The notes under the pieces were generated by a model. That model had not been told where the DNA came from and searched no databases. It was given only the letters and a program-made list of their open reading frames with translations. A stretch of DNA of 64,000 bases. Source: Alicyclobacillaceae bacterium (lineage in GTDB: Bacteria > Bacillota > Bacilli > Kyrpidiales > Kyrpidiaceae). Positions 28,413-40,782 of this stretch are shown piece by piece (position 1 is the stretch's first letter; every line of letters starts with the position of its first letter). The DNA lies in contig JASBVN010000010.1 in assembly GCA_029961045.1 (NCBI GenBank), forward strand, positions 53,513 through 117,512, in the 5' to 3' direction. The position numbers and the translations under genes are program-made.

Positions 28413-28685
28413 ATGGCGGACGGCGAACGGGAAACGGAAGAAGGCAGGCAAAGGCCCCCGGCTCGCGGGCCGTGGAGAGCGGTCGCTCTGGTCTCCGGGA
28501 TCGGGACCCAGTTGGCCGGGAGCGTCTTGATCGGGCTCTATGCCGGCCGCCAGCTGGACCGGTTGTGGGGAACGTCGCCGTGGATGTTTCTCGCGGGCTT
28601 GTTGACGGGGTTGGCGGTCGGCATCTGGGGGGTTGTGCGGTTGGTCACATGGGCGATGGAGGGCCCTCCTCGCGATGGCCGGTGA
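28413..28685 (+). CDS. AtpZ/AtpI-family F1Fo ATP synthase accessory protein
   Basis: A 90-residue protein with a charged N-terminal 30 residues and two hydrophobic helices (VALVSGIGTQLAGSVLIGLYAG and WMFLAGLLTGLAVGIWGVVRLV) separated by RQLDRLWGTSP. This is the pattern of the small AtpZ-type gene-1 proteins at the head of atp operons, proposed to act with AtpI in Mg2+ supply or Fo assembly. ATG 28413 follows GGAGGG by seven bases. It overlaps the next gene by 11 bases. Confidence 0.8.
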   Translation: MADGERETEEGRQRPPARGPWRAVALVSGIGTQLAGSVLIGLYAGRQLDRLWGTSPWMFLAGLLTGLAVGIWGVVRLVTWAMEGPPRDGR

Positions 28686-29058
28686 ATTCGAGACGCGGGT
28701 CAGGCGGGCGTTGCGAAACACGCTGTGGGCGGCGGCGGCCTTCGTTCTCTGGTGGGCCGTCGCGCCCCCCGGCCAGCGCCGGTGGGCGGCGGGCCTCGCG
28801 GTGGGGGCCTTGGTCGGGGTGTACTACCTCTACAGTGCGGCGCGGCAGGCCCGCCAAGCGGCGGCGGCCGCCCTCGGGAATCCGCGCCTGCGCCCCGGAT
28901 TTGCCGCCGTTTCCCGCATTTCCGCCGTTCTGCTGATGGTCTTTGTCCTGTACCGGCATCCCGAATGGGCGAGTCTTCCCGCCGCCGTCGCGGCGGTGTG
29001 GATCGGCCCCGCCCTCGCCCTGGCAGACCACCTCCTGGCCTCTAAGCGAAAGTCCTGA
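28675..29058 (+). CDS. atpI: ATP synthase subunit I (AtpI)
   Basis: A 127-residue four-helix membrane protein at the expected place before atpB. AtpI assists assembly of the c-ring. Hydrophobic segments cover about residues 16-31, 36-54, 76-97 and 100-119. Sequence conservation in this family is low, so the call rests mainly on topology and operon position. ATG 28675 overlaps the AtpZ-like gene; GGAGGG lies 11 bases upstream. Confidence 0.75.
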   Translation: MAGEFETRVRRALRNTLWAAAAFVLWWAVAPPGQRRWAAGLAVGALVGVYYLYSAARQARQAAAAALGNPRLRPGFAAVSRISAVLLMVFVLYRHPEWASLPAAVAAVWIGPALALADHLLASKRKS

Positions 29059-29099
29059 AGCATGCGGTAGCTTCCGGTGGAAAGGGGGGAAACGGAGCG

Positions 29100-29852
29100 T
29101 TGGAAAACGCGCACCCGATCATCGTTCTCTGGGGGTTGAAATTCAACGTCGCCACGATCGGGATGTCCCTGCTGATGATGATCATCGTCGCCGTGTTGGC
29201 CTGGATGGGGACGCGCCAGATGAGCATGCGGAGTCCCCGGGGCTTGCAGAACGTCCTGGAGGGGCTTTACAGCTTTGTCCGGGGATTGGCGGAGGACATG
29301 ATGGGGCCCGCACAAGCGGCGAAATATACGCCCCTCGCCCTCACGCTCATCGTTTATATTTTCATCTGCAACATGAGCGACATGCCGATCAACATCATCA
29401 CGAAACACCCGGACGGCATCCCGGCATTGGGCGTAGAACCCGGGCAGTCCGTCAACTGGTGGGTGGCCCCGACGGCCAACGTCAGCGTGACGATGACCAT
29501 GTCTCTCATGGTGATCCTCCTGAGTCACGGGCTGGGTCTCAAGCGGCCGGGCCGGTACTTCAAACACTATTTTGAACCGTATTTCTTCTTTCTTCCGTTG
29601 AACATTTTAGAAGAAGTTGCGAAATTCCTCACCCTCGGCCTCCGGCTTTTCGGCAACATTTTCGCCGGCGAAGTCTTGATCGCCGTGTTGCTGGGCATTC
29701 CCATGCTCTTTGGCTGGTTGCCGATCGCCAATGTGCCGACGTTGGTCATCTGGATCGCGTACAGCATCTTCGTCGGGACCATCCAATCTTTTGTCTTTAC
29801 CGTGTTGACCCTGGTGTATATTTCGCAAAAACTGCCCCATGAATCCCACTGA
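29100..29852 (+). CDS. atpB: ATP synthase Fo subunit a
   Basis: Forms the proton half-channels against the c-ring. The 250-residue protein has about six helices; the essential Arg is in GLRLFGNIFAGE of the fourth major helix. Family segments NMSDMPINIITKHPDG and LNILEEVAKFLTLGLR are present. TTG start is preceded by an AAGGGGGGAAACGGA purine run. First core gene of the standard order B-E-F-H-A-G-D-C. Confidence 0.96.
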   Translation: MENAHPIIVLWGLKFNVATIGMSLLMMIIVAVLAWMGTRQMSMRSPRGLQNVLEGLYSFVRGLAEDMMGPAQAAKYTPLALTLIVYIFICNMSDMPINIITKHPDGIPALGVEPGQSVNWWVAPTANVSVTMTMSLMVILLSHGLGLKRPGRYFKHYFEPYFFFLPLNILEEVAKFLTLGLRLFGNIFAGEVLIAVLLGIPMLFGWLPIANVPTLVIWIAYSIFVGTIQSFVFTVLTLVYISQKLPHESH

Positions 29853-29913
29853 GGCGGTTTACGCCGGGGATATCCGTGTGGCGCGACATATCCGAAGGGA
29901 GTGTGTACTCTAG

Positions 29914-30135
<222 letters not shown>

Positions 30136-30205
30136 GGCGCGGCCGGGCGGGGCGAAGCGGCCCTGCCTTCCTTTTGTGTCCGGTCGAAGGGAGTGAACGA
30201 CGGAA

Positions 30206-30691
30206 ATGGAACTCGAGTTTGGAACAGCCCTGGTCCAACTGGTCTCGTTCTTGATCCTTTTTTGGTTCCTGCGCAAGTACGCGTGGGGGCCCCTGACGAA
30301 AATGATGAAAGACCGGCAGGAATATATCGAAAACCAGATCGCCGCAGCCGAACGGGGGCGGGAAGAGGCGGAGCGGGTGCTGGAAGAGCACCGGAAATTG
30401 GTGGAGAAAGCCCGCCAGGACGCCCACGAGTGGATGGAAAACGCCCGGAGGACCAGCGAGCGGCAGGCGGCGGAAATCCTGGCAGGGGCCGAGGCGGAGG
30501 CGCGCCGCCTGAAGGAACAGGCGCTGGCGGAAATCCAGAGCGAAAAGGAGAAGGCCTTGGCGGAACTGCGGGATCAGGTGGGAGAGCTTTCGGTGTTGCT
30601 CGCCGGGCGGATTCTGGCCCGGGAAGTGGACGCCCAGAAGCACCGGCAATTGGTGGAGCAGGCCCTCGCTGAGATGGGGGATCGGGCATGA
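30206..30691 (+). CDS. atpF: ATP synthase Fo subunit b
   Basis: Peripheral stalk protein of 161 residues: one N-terminal membrane helix (about residues 8-24), then a long charged coiled coil (RQEYIENQIAAAERGREEAE onward) reaching the delta subunit. ATG start follows GAAGGGAGTG. Its stop overlaps the atpH start (ATGA), indicating coupled translation. Confidence 0.96.
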   Translation: MELEFGTALVQLVSFLILFWFLRKYAWGPLTKMMKDRQEYIENQIAAAERGREEAERVLEEHRKLVEKARQDAHEWMENARRTSERQAAEILAGAEAEARRLKEQALAEIQSEKEKALAELRDQVGELSVLLAGRILAREVDAQKHRQLVEQALAEMGDRA

Positions 30692-31236
30692 AAGACGGCG
30701 GCGTGGCCAAACGGTATGCCAACGCGTTGTTTGCGGCCGCGGAGGAGAAGGCGGACCCGGTGGCCGTCGAAGCGGAACTGGAACAGGTCCTCGAATGGTG
30801 GCGGTCGAATCCGGAGGTGCCCCGCTTTTTCGCTCATCCGACGGTGCCCCGGTCGGTGAAAAAGGAAACGGCGGCAAAATTGTTCGGCGACCGGGTTTCC
30901 AAGCTGATGTTGAACTTTCTTTACGTCCTGCTCGACCATCGCCGCGAGGGATACCTGCCGCAGATTGCCGCCGAGTACCGGCGCCGGGTGGACGAGGCGC
31001 GCGGTCGCATCGACGCCCGGATCGAATCCGCCCTGCCGCTGGCGGAAGAAGAGATCCGGCAGCTGGCGGACCATCTCAAGCGGAAGACGGGAAAAGACGT
31101 GTCGGTGCGGGTAGAAGTCAATCCCGCGCTGATCGGCGGTGCGCGGGTACGGGTCGGCGATCGGGTGTGGGACGCGAGTTTATTGGGACGTCTTGAGCGG
31201 TTCCGGGGACAGCTCAAGCAACTCCAAGCCCGGTAA
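30688..31236 (+). CDS. atpH: ATP synthase F1 subunit delta
   Basis: A 182-residue subunit linking the b dimer to the top of F1. N-terminal six-helix domain with VAKRYANALFAAAEE and C-terminal segment GGARVRVGDRVWDASLLGRL match the family. ATG overlaps the atpF stop by four bases. Confidence 0.95.
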   Translation: MKDGGVAKRYANALFAAAEEKADPVAVEAELEQVLEWWRSNPEVPRFFAHPTVPRSVKKETAAKLFGDRVSKLMLNFLYVLLDHRREGYLPQIAAEYRRRVDEARGRIDARIESALPLAEEEIRQLADHLKRKTGKDVSVRVEVNPALIGGARVRVGDRVWDASLLGRLERFRGQLKQLQAR

Positions 31237-32763
<1,527 letters not shown>

Positions 32764-32777
32764 GCGGGTGACGGCAG

Positions 32778-35094
<2,317 letters not shown>

Positions 35095-35097
35095 TCG

Positions 35098-35517
35098 ATG
35101 AGCACAATCGCCCTGGACATCGTGACGCCGGAGCGGACGGTCTATAGCCGGTCGGTGGAGATGGTCATCGCGCGGGGCGCCGAGGGCGACTTGGGCATCT
35201 TGCCGGGGCACATGCCCTTGGTGACGACCTTGCCCATTGGACTGGTGCACATCAAGGAAGAGGGGCGGTGGTCCTTGGTCGCCATCAGCGGCGGCTTTCT
35301 GGAAGTCCGCCCCGATCGCGTCACCATTCTGGCGGAGGCGGCGGAACTCCCGGCCGAGATCGACGTCTCCCGGGCCCAGCGGGCCAAGGAGCGGGCGGAG
35401 CGCCGCCTGGCGGAAAAGGGGCGCGCCGACATCGACTACGTCCGGGCGGAGTTGGCTTTGAAGCGAGCCCTCAACCGCCTGAAGGCGGTTGAGGAATCCA
35501 AAGGGGCGATGCGTTGA
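35098..35517 (+). CDS. atpC: ATP synthase F1 subunit epsilon
   Basis: A 139-residue regulatory subunit with the N-terminal beta-sandwich (TPERTVYSRSVEMVIARGAEGDLGILPGH, here cited in part) and a C-terminal helical hairpin of charged residues that can inhibit hydrolysis. ATG three bases after atpD. A strong terminator follows, so the atp operon ends here. Confidence 0.96.
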   Translation: MSTIALDIVTPERTVYSRSVEMVIARGAEGDLGILPGHMPLVTTLPIGLVHIKEEGRWSLVAISGGFLEVRPDRVTILAEAAELPAEIDVSRAQRAKERAERRLAEKGRADIDYVRAELALKRALNRLKAVEESKGAMR

Positions 35518-35529
35518 CGGCGCGCCCGA

Positions 35530-35571
35530 GAAAAGACCCACCGGGAGGGGGGTCTTTTCGTGCCTTTTTTT
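35530..35571 (+). terminator. intrinsic terminator of the atp operon
   Basis: A 10-bp stem, GAAAAGACCC with GGGTCTTTTC, followed by GTGCCTTTTTTT. The stem is A/T-rich at its base and could also act in reverse. Confidence 0.88.
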
Positions 35572-35598
35572 GCCCCCTTTCCCCGGGTCTGTTATAAT
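35570..35598 (+). promoter_or_regulatory. sigma-A promoter of the nuo operon
   Basis: TTGCCC at 35570-35575, 17 bases, then perfect TATAAT at 35593-35598 with extended TG at 35590-35591. The predicted start near 35605 excludes the ATG at 35604 as the nuoA start. Confidence 0.75.
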
Positions 35599-35642
35599 GG
35601 GAGATGGCAAAAAGCCGGTTGAGGACTGCGGGAGGGATCCCC

Positions 35643-36008
35643 GTGACGAATTATTGGAATTCGTACTTGTTTGTCTTGGTGTTTCTGGCCTTGGGCATCG
35701 CTCTGCCGGCTGCGGCTTTGACCATCGGCAGATGGCTCCGCCCCCACAATCCCTACCGGGAAAAGCTCACGCCTTACGAAAGCGGCGTTGAACCGTTCGG
35801 AGACGCTCACGTGCGGTACAACGCTCGTTATTATTTGTTCGCCCTCCTCTTTGTCGTGTTCGATGTCGAAATCCTGTTTCTCTATCCTTGGGCGGTCGGT
35901 TTTCACGAGCTGGGCCTCTTCGGCCTGGTGGAAGCGCTGATCTTTATGGCCATGCTCGTGATCGGGCTCGTGTACGCCTGGCGAAAGAAGGTGCTGGAAT
36001 GGAACTGA
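35643..36008 (+). CDS. nuoA: NADH-quinone oxidoreductase subunit A
   Basis: A 121-residue three-helix membrane subunit of complex [22 protein letters not shown] and [19 protein letters not shown] are the family hallmarks. GTG 35643 has GGAGGG six bases upstream and lies downstream of the predicted transcription start. It overlaps nuoB by 10 bases. First gene of an eleven-gene cluster A-B-C-D-H-I-J-K-L-M-N. Confidence 0.96.
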   Translation: MTNYWNSYLFVLVFLALGIALPAAALTIGRWLRPHNPYREKLTPYESGVEPFGDAHVRYNARYYLFALLFVVFDVEILFLYPWAVGFHELGLFGLVEALIFMAMLVIGLVYAWRKKVLEWN

Positions 36009-36553
36009 CTCCTCACACCCCGTCCAACGGCGGCCGTCCCCGCGTCCTGTTTGAGGGTTTTACGGAAGAGGAATCCGCCGAGCTCCAGCAGGCCGGAGTG
36101 CTGGTCGGCACCATCGAGCAGATGAAGGCGTGGGCCAGGGCGAATTCCCTGTGGCCTCTCACCTTTGGCCTCGCCTGTTGCGCCATCGAGATGATGGGTG
36201 CCGGAGCCTCCCATTACGATTTGGACCGGTTCGGGATCATTTTCCGGGCCTCCCCGCGGCAGGCCGATCTCATGATCGTGGCGGGGACGGTCACGAAGAA
36301 GATGGGCCCCCTTCTCCGCCGCCTCTACGATCAGATGCCGGATCCCAAATGGGTCGTGGCCATGGGAAGCTGCGCCACGGCAGGCGGACCGTATGTCCGG
36401 TCGTACTCGGTCATGAAGGGCGTGGATCAAACCGTTCCGGTCGATGTCTACATACCCGGCTGTCCGCCTTCTCCCCCTGCGCTGATTTACGGATTGACCA
36501 AGCTCCAAGAGAAGATCCGCACGGACGCAAAGCGAAAGGTGGGGCGCCTATGA
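35999..36553 (+). CDS. nuoB: NADH-quinone oxidoreductase subunit B
   Basis: Peripheral-arm subunit of 184 residues holding terminal Fe-S cluster N2 next to the quinone site. The four cluster ligands are Cys60-Cys61 (GLACCAIEM), Cys125 ([10 protein letters not shown]) and Cys155 ([10 protein letters not shown]). ATG 35999 lies within the nuoA end behind AAGAAGGTG; the stop overlaps nuoC (ATGA). Confidence 0.97.
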   Translation: MELTPHTPSNGGRPRVLFEGFTEEESAELQQAGVLVGTIEQMKAWARANSLWPLTFGLACCAIEMMGAGASHYDLDRFGIIFRASPRQADLMIVAGTVTKKMGPLLRRLYDQMPDPKWVVAMGSCATAGGPYVRSYSVMKGVDQTVPVDVYIPGCPPSPPALIYGLTKLQEKIRTDAKRKVGRL

Positions 36554-37257
36554 GCGAAGACCAAAAGGAAACTCTCCCGCCGTCATCCGGCGACGGAGGC
36601 CGGTCGGGGCGGGACGCCGCCTCCTCCGAAGCGGTGGCGGAAGGCGTGGACGCGAAACGGACCGCTTCGCCGTCCGCCGGAGGAGAGCCGGGGACCAAAC
36701 CGCAGGAGGCCGCTCCGAAGAGAGAGCCCGCTGCAAAGCGGGAAGCTCCGCCGAAAAAGGACGCGCCGCCGAAAGAGCCGGACCCGCGGGAAGCGCCCGC
36801 CCGCGCCCTCCTTGAAGAAGTGGTCGCCGAAGTGAAGACCGTTTTTCCGGATGCGGTGGAGGGCGCCGAGCTCCAGAAATTCCGCCCGGTTCTTCTCATC
36901 CGGCGGGAATATTGGAGAGACGTTCTTCACCTGCTGAAAACGGGAGAGCGCCTGCGGTTTCGCTATTTGGAGTGCATGGCCGGGGTGGACTATCCCCAAG
37001 GGGGGTACATCGAGGTCGTCGCCCTGCTGACGCGCATGCCCGAGGCCACGATGATCGAGGCCAAAACCCGGACGCCCCGCGACGCCGCGGAATTGCCTTC
37101 CGCCGTGCCGGTCTTTCCGGGCGCCAACTGGGAAGAACGCGAAATCTTCGACTTGCTGGGCGTTCACTTCGAAGGCCATCCGGATCTGCGCAGGATCATG
37201 ATGCCGGACGACTGGCGCGGCCACCCTCTGCGTAAAGATTATTCGCCCTTCGAATAA
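36550..37257 (+). CDS. nuoC: NADH-quinone oxidoreductase subunit C with a charged N-terminal extension
   Basis: The 30-kDa-type subunit. The conserved domain occupies about residues 85-235: [78 protein letters not shown] (short parts quoted). The first 80 residues are disordered, rich in Ser/Gly, then Lys/Pro/Glu/Ala, and absent from typical NuoC. ATG 36550 overlaps the nuoB stop, so the extension is genuinely in frame. It is not fused to NuoD. Confidence 0.93.
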   Translation: MSEDQKETLPPSSGDGGRSGRDAASSEAVAEGVDAKRTASPSAGGEPGTKPQEAAPKREPAAKREAPPKKDAPPKEPDPREAPARALLEEVVAEVKTVFPDAVEGAELQKFRPVLLIRREYWRDVLHLLKTGERLRFRYLECMAGVDYPQGGYIEVVALLTRMPEATMIEAKTRTPRDAAELPSAVPVFPGANWEEREIFDLLGVHFEGHPDLRRIMMPDDWRGHPLRKDYSPFE

Positions 37258-37270
37258 GGTGGGATGGACA

Positions 37271-38374
37271 GTGGCTGAGATTCGCACCGAAGAAATGCTG
37301 ATGAACGTCGGTCCACAACACCCGTCGACCCACGGGGTGTTGCGCCTCGTGGTGAAATTGGACGGGGAGACCATCGTCGACGTGGACCCGGTCGTCGGCT
37401 ACCTCCACCGGGGAACGGAGAAATTGGCGGAAGACCTCCAGTATACCCAAATTATTCCATACACAGACCGGATGGATTATTTGGCGGCGATGTTGAACAA
37501 TTATGCCCTGGTCCACGCGGTGGAAGAGGCGATGGAGCTGCAGATCCCGGAGCGGGCCGAGTACTTGCGGGTCATCGTGATGGAGTTGAACCGCATCGCC
37601 TCCCACCTGCTGTTCATCGGAGCCTATCTGCTCGATCTGGGGGCGATGAGTCCCTTTTTGTATGTCTTTCAGGACCGGGAGCGGATCCTCCAGTTGTTCA
37701 ACGAAATCTGCGGCGCCCGCATCACTTACAACTACATGCGCATCGGAGGGGTGAAGTGGGACGCGCCCCCCGGGTGGATCGAGAAGGTCCAACAATTCGT
37801 GCCCCACATGCGCGAAAGCATCAAAATGCTCCACGACCTCATCACCGGAAACGAGATTTTTCTCAACCGGGTGAAGGGGATCGGGGCCTACGACGCGGAG
37901 ACGGCGATCGCCTATTCCTTGTCGGGGATCAACCTCCGCTGTACCGGTTATAAATGGGATTTGCGGCGCAACCGCCCCTATTCCATCTACGATCGATTTG
38001 ATTTCGAAATTCCCGTCGGGAAAAACGGCGATTGTTTCGACCGGTATATTCTCCATTTGGAAGAAATGGAACAGTCCCTGCGCATCGTGGAACAGGCCTG
38101 CGGGCAAATTCCCGAGGGGCCCGTGATGGGTAAGGTCCCGAAAATTCTCCGCCCCCCGGCGGGAGAATACTACAGCGGCATCGAAGGAGCCCGGGGAGAG
38201 TTGGGGGTCTATTTTGTAAGCGACGGAAAGGATAAACCGTACAGGCTGAAATTTCGCCGGCCGTCTTTTGTGAACCTGCAACTGCTTCCTTCTCTGCTCA
38301 AGGGGCAGAATATGGCCAATCTCATCGCGATCTTGGGGGCCGTGGACATCGTCCTCGGGGAGGTGGACTGCTGA
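37271..38374 (+). CDS. nuoD: NADH-quinone oxidoreductase subunit D
   Basis: The 49-kDa-type subunit lining the quinone cavity with NuoB, 367 residues. MNVGPQHPSTHGVLR with the quinone-site His, GYLHRGTEKLAE, and RIGGVKWDAPPGW are conserved; the C-terminus is HQ-type NuoD ending DIVLGEVDC. GTG 37271 is taken; GTG 37259 is an alternative. Similar proteins are large subunits of [NiFe]-hydrogenases, but the Ni-binding CxxC pairs are absent. Confidence 0.96.
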   Translation: MAEIRTEEMLMNVGPQHPSTHGVLRLVVKLDGETIVDVDPVVGYLHRGTEKLAEDLQYTQIIPYTDRMDYLAAMLNNYALVHAVEEAMELQIPERAEYLRVIVMELNRIASHLLFIGAYLLDLGAMSPFLYVFQDRERILQLFNEICGARITYNYMRIGGVKWDAPPGWIEKVQQFVPHMRESIKMLHDLITGNEIFLNRVKGIGAYDAETAIAYSLSGINLRCTGYKWDLRRNRPYSIYDRFDFEIPVGKNGDCFDRYILHLEEMEQSLRIVEQACGQIPEGPVMGKVPKILRPPAGEYYSGIEGARGELGVYFVSDGKDKPYRLKFRRPSFVNLQLLPSLLKGQNMANLIAILGAVDIVLGEVDC

Positions 38375-38375
38375 T

Positions 38376-39377
38376 ATGCCGTTTTTTCAATGGGTGAACG
38401 ACGCCCTGACCTGGGGGACGTTGTTCCGCATGCTCCTGGGCGGGATCATCGTGCTGTTGTTCCTCCTCGGGGTCGTGGCCTACATGCTGTATTTCGAACG
38501 GAAGATCATCGGGTGGATGCAGCTCAGGATCGGTCCCAACCGGGTCGGACCCCTGGGATTGTTCCAATCGATCGCCGACGTTCTGAAATTGTTGGCCAAA
38601 GAGGACATCGTGCCGGCCCAAGCCGACCGGCCCCTTTTCCTGATCGCGCCGATCATCGCCTTTGTGCCGAGTTTCGTGGTCATCGCCGCCATTCCGTGGA
38701 CGGCGAGTCACCCGTTCACCGCCGACATCTCGGTCGCCCTCCTCTATTACTTGGCCCTGTCGTCCATTACGATTCTCGGCATCATGCTCGGGGGATGGGC
38801 TTCGAACAACAAATACTCCTTGCTGGGCGGCATGCGCTCGGCGGCCCAGATGATCAGCTATGAGATTCCCTTGGGAATGTCGCTCCTCGGGGTCATTCTC
38901 ATGGCGGGATCGCTCAACATCGTCGACATCGTCGAAGCTCAGCGCCGCTTTATGTGGTTCATCATTCCGCAATTCCTCGGCTTCTGCGTGTTCATTGTGG
39001 CTGCGACGGCGGAGCTGAACCGGACGCCCTTCGACCTGCCGGAGGCCGAGTCGGAACTGGTCGCCGGGTACCACACCGAGTATTCCGGTTTTCGGTTCGC
39101 CTTTTACATGTTGGCGGAATATCTGTATGTATTCGCCATCTCCTGCCTGGGAGCCGCCCTGTTTTTCGGCGGTTGGTCCGGACCCCTCCTGCCGGGTTGG
39201 TTGTGGTTTGCCATCAAGGTGTCGGCGTTTATCTTTTTCTTCTTCTGGCTGAGGGCCACCATGCCGAGAATCCGGGTCGACCAGTTGATGACGTTCAGTT
39301 GGAAGGTGCTTTTGCCCCTGGCCCTCGTCAACATTGTGCTGACCAGCGTGATCAAATATTGGGTGAATGCGGGGTGA
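38376..39377 (+). CDS. nuoH: NADH-quinone oxidoreductase subunit H
   Basis: An eight-helix membrane subunit of 333 residues connecting the quinone site to the pump modules. YFERKIIGWMQLRIGPNRVGPLG and AELNRTPFDLPEAESELVAGYHTEYSG (quoted in part) are the diagnostic loops. ATG one base after nuoD. Confidence 0.97.
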   Translation: MPFFQWVNDALTWGTLFRMLLGGIIVLLFLLGVVAYMLYFERKIIGWMQLRIGPNRVGPLGLFQSIADVLKLLAKEDIVPAQADRPLFLIAPIIAFVPSFVVIAAIPWTASHPFTADISVALLYYLALSSITILGIMLGGWASNNKYSLLGGMRSAAQMISYEIPLGMSLLGVILMAGSLNIVDIVEAQRRFMWFIIPQFLGFCVFIVAATAELNRTPFDLPEAESELVAGYHTEYSGFRFAFYMLAEYLYVFAISCLGAALFFGGWSGPLLPGWLWFAIKVSAFIFFFFWLRATMPRIRVDQLMTFSWKVLLPLALVNIVLTSVIKYWVNAG

Positions 39378-39381
39378 GGCC

Positions 39382-39894
39382 ATGTTCGGCTTCCTGAAAG
39401 GCCTGGCGGTGACCATCAGCCGGTTGCCGAAGAAAAAGGTGACCCTGCAGTATCCGGAAGTCAAGCCCGAGTGGCCCGAGCGGTTCCGGGGGATTCACGA
39501 ATTCATTCCCGAACGGTGCATCGTGTGCAACCAGTGCGCCAGAATTTGCCCCACCAGTTGCATTTCCCTCTCGGGAACCCGGGGAGAAGACCGGAAATTG
39601 CGGATCGACACCTACGACATCAACTTCGAGATTTGCATTTTGTGCGACCTGTGCACCGAAGTTTGTCCGACGGAAGCGATTAAAATGACCGGCGAATTCG
39701 AACTGGCCGCCTACAGCCGGGATCAGTTATATAAAAATATGGAATGGCTGTACCAGAACTACCTCCGCCACAGCGGGGCCAAGGAACTCGAGGCCGGAAC
39801 CGGAGAGACCGGCGGGCCGGGCGAAGCCGGCGTCGGGGCGGCGGCGGGCGGAGGGGCGGCCTCCGAACAGAAGGCGGGTGGGACGGATGAGTAA
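39382..39894 (+). CDS. nuoI: NADH-quinone oxidoreductase subunit I
   Basis: Ferredoxin-like subunit of about 170 residues carrying clusters N6a and N6b. Two 4Fe-4S motifs are complete: CIVCNQCARICP and CILCDLCTEVCP. The C-terminal 35 residues (after ELEAGTGE) are Gly/Ala/Glu-rich low complexity absent from most NuoI. ATG 39382 follows GGGGTGAGG; ATG 39367 would overlap the nuoH end. Confidence 0.95.
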   Translation: MFGFLKGLAVTISRLPKKKVTLQYPEVKPEWPERFRGIHEFIPERCIVCNQCARICPTSCISLSGTRGEDRKLRIDTYDINFEICILCDLCTEVCPTEAIKMTGEFELAAYSRDQLYKNMEWLYQNYLRHSGAKELEAGTGETGGPGEAGVGAAAGGGAASEQKAGGTDE

Positions 39895-40417
39895 TCCATT
39901 TGCGGGTTGGGTGTGGAACGGCGGCACCATCGCCTTTTTCCTGATTTCTCTGGTGGTGGTGTTTGCCGCCGTGATGCTCTTGCAATTCCGCAAAGTCATG
40001 TACATGGCTCTGTCCATCGGACTGGTCTTTTTGGGCATGGCCGGTCTGTACATACTGCTGAACGCCGATTTTCTAGCCTTCGCCCAGATCCTGATTTATG
40101 CCGGGGCGATCACGATTCTGATGCTGTTCGCCGTCATGTTGACCCGCCACGACGAGGTGGAAGACCCGCCGTTGCGGGATCCTAAGAAATGGTTAACCGC
40201 TCTCGGTTGCCTGGCCTTAGGAGCGGCGATGTTGTGGACCATCCGCAACACTCCGTGGAGTTCGCCGCCGGCCCAGCCGCCCTGGCCGGTACAAAAGAAC
40301 GTGGCGGCCATTGCGGAGACGCTGTTCACCGGTTATGCGGTGCCCTTTGAACTCGTCTCGGTACTGCTCACCGTGGCCCTTGTCGGTGCGGTGATCCTCG
40401 CGAGGAAGGAGGGGTGA
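39887..40417 (+). CDS. nuoJ: NADH-quinone oxidoreductase subunit J
   Basis: A five-helix membrane subunit, 176 residues. [27 protein letters not shown] (quoted in part) is the conserved third helix with the pi-bulge region. ATG 39887 overlaps the nuoI stop codon. Its end overlaps the possible GTG of nuoK. Confidence 0.94.
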   Translation: MSNPFAGWVWNGGTIAFFLISLVVVFAAVMLLQFRKVMYMALSIGLVFLGMAGLYILLNADFLAFAQILIYAGAITILMLFAVMLTRHDEVEDPPLRDPKKWLTALGCLALGAAMLWTIRNTPWSSPPAQPPWPVQKNVAAIAETLFTGYAVPFELVSVLLTVALVGAVILARKEG

Positions 40418-40419
40418 CC

Positions 40420-40728
40420 ATGGCGCCGGTGGGATCCTTCCTCGCCCTGGCGGCCGTCCTGTTCTGCATCGGATTGTACGGAGCGCTGACCAAGCGGAAC
40501 ATCATCATCGTGCTGCTGTCGGTCGAGCTAATGCTCAACGCGGCGAACCTGAACCTGGCTGCCTTCGCCCGCATGGGCATCGCGCCCGGAATTGCGGGGC
40601 AAATTTTCGGCCTGTTCAGCATGACGGTGGCCGCCGCGGAAGTGGCGGTGGGTCTGGCGATCCTGATTGCTCTGTATCGCAATCGCAACAGCACCGACGT
40701 CCGGGACATGGATCTGATGAAATGGTGA
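40420..40728 (+). CDS. nuoK: NADH-quinone oxidoreductase subunit K
   Basis: A three-helix antiporter-like small subunit, 102 residues, related to MrpC. The two conserved membrane Glu residues are in [14 protein letters not shown] and [20 protein letters not shown] 40420 is preferred because AAGGAGGGGTGA lies just upstream; GTG 40414 is in frame. Confidence 0.96.
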   Translation: MAPVGSFLALAAVLFCIGLYGALTKRNIIIVLLSVELMLNAANLNLAAFARMGIAPGIAGQIFGLFSMTVAAAEVAVGLAILIALYRNRNSTDVRDMDLMKW

Positions 40729-40782
40729 ACCTCGGCCGGACGGAAGGAGCGATTTCCTACACCACGGGAGAAAGGTGATTGT

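Noticed and set aside
35604..35606. ATG at 35604 as nuoA start
   Set aside because: The TATAAT at 35593-35598 would start transcription at about 35605, and the GTG at 35643 has a better SD and family N-terminus.
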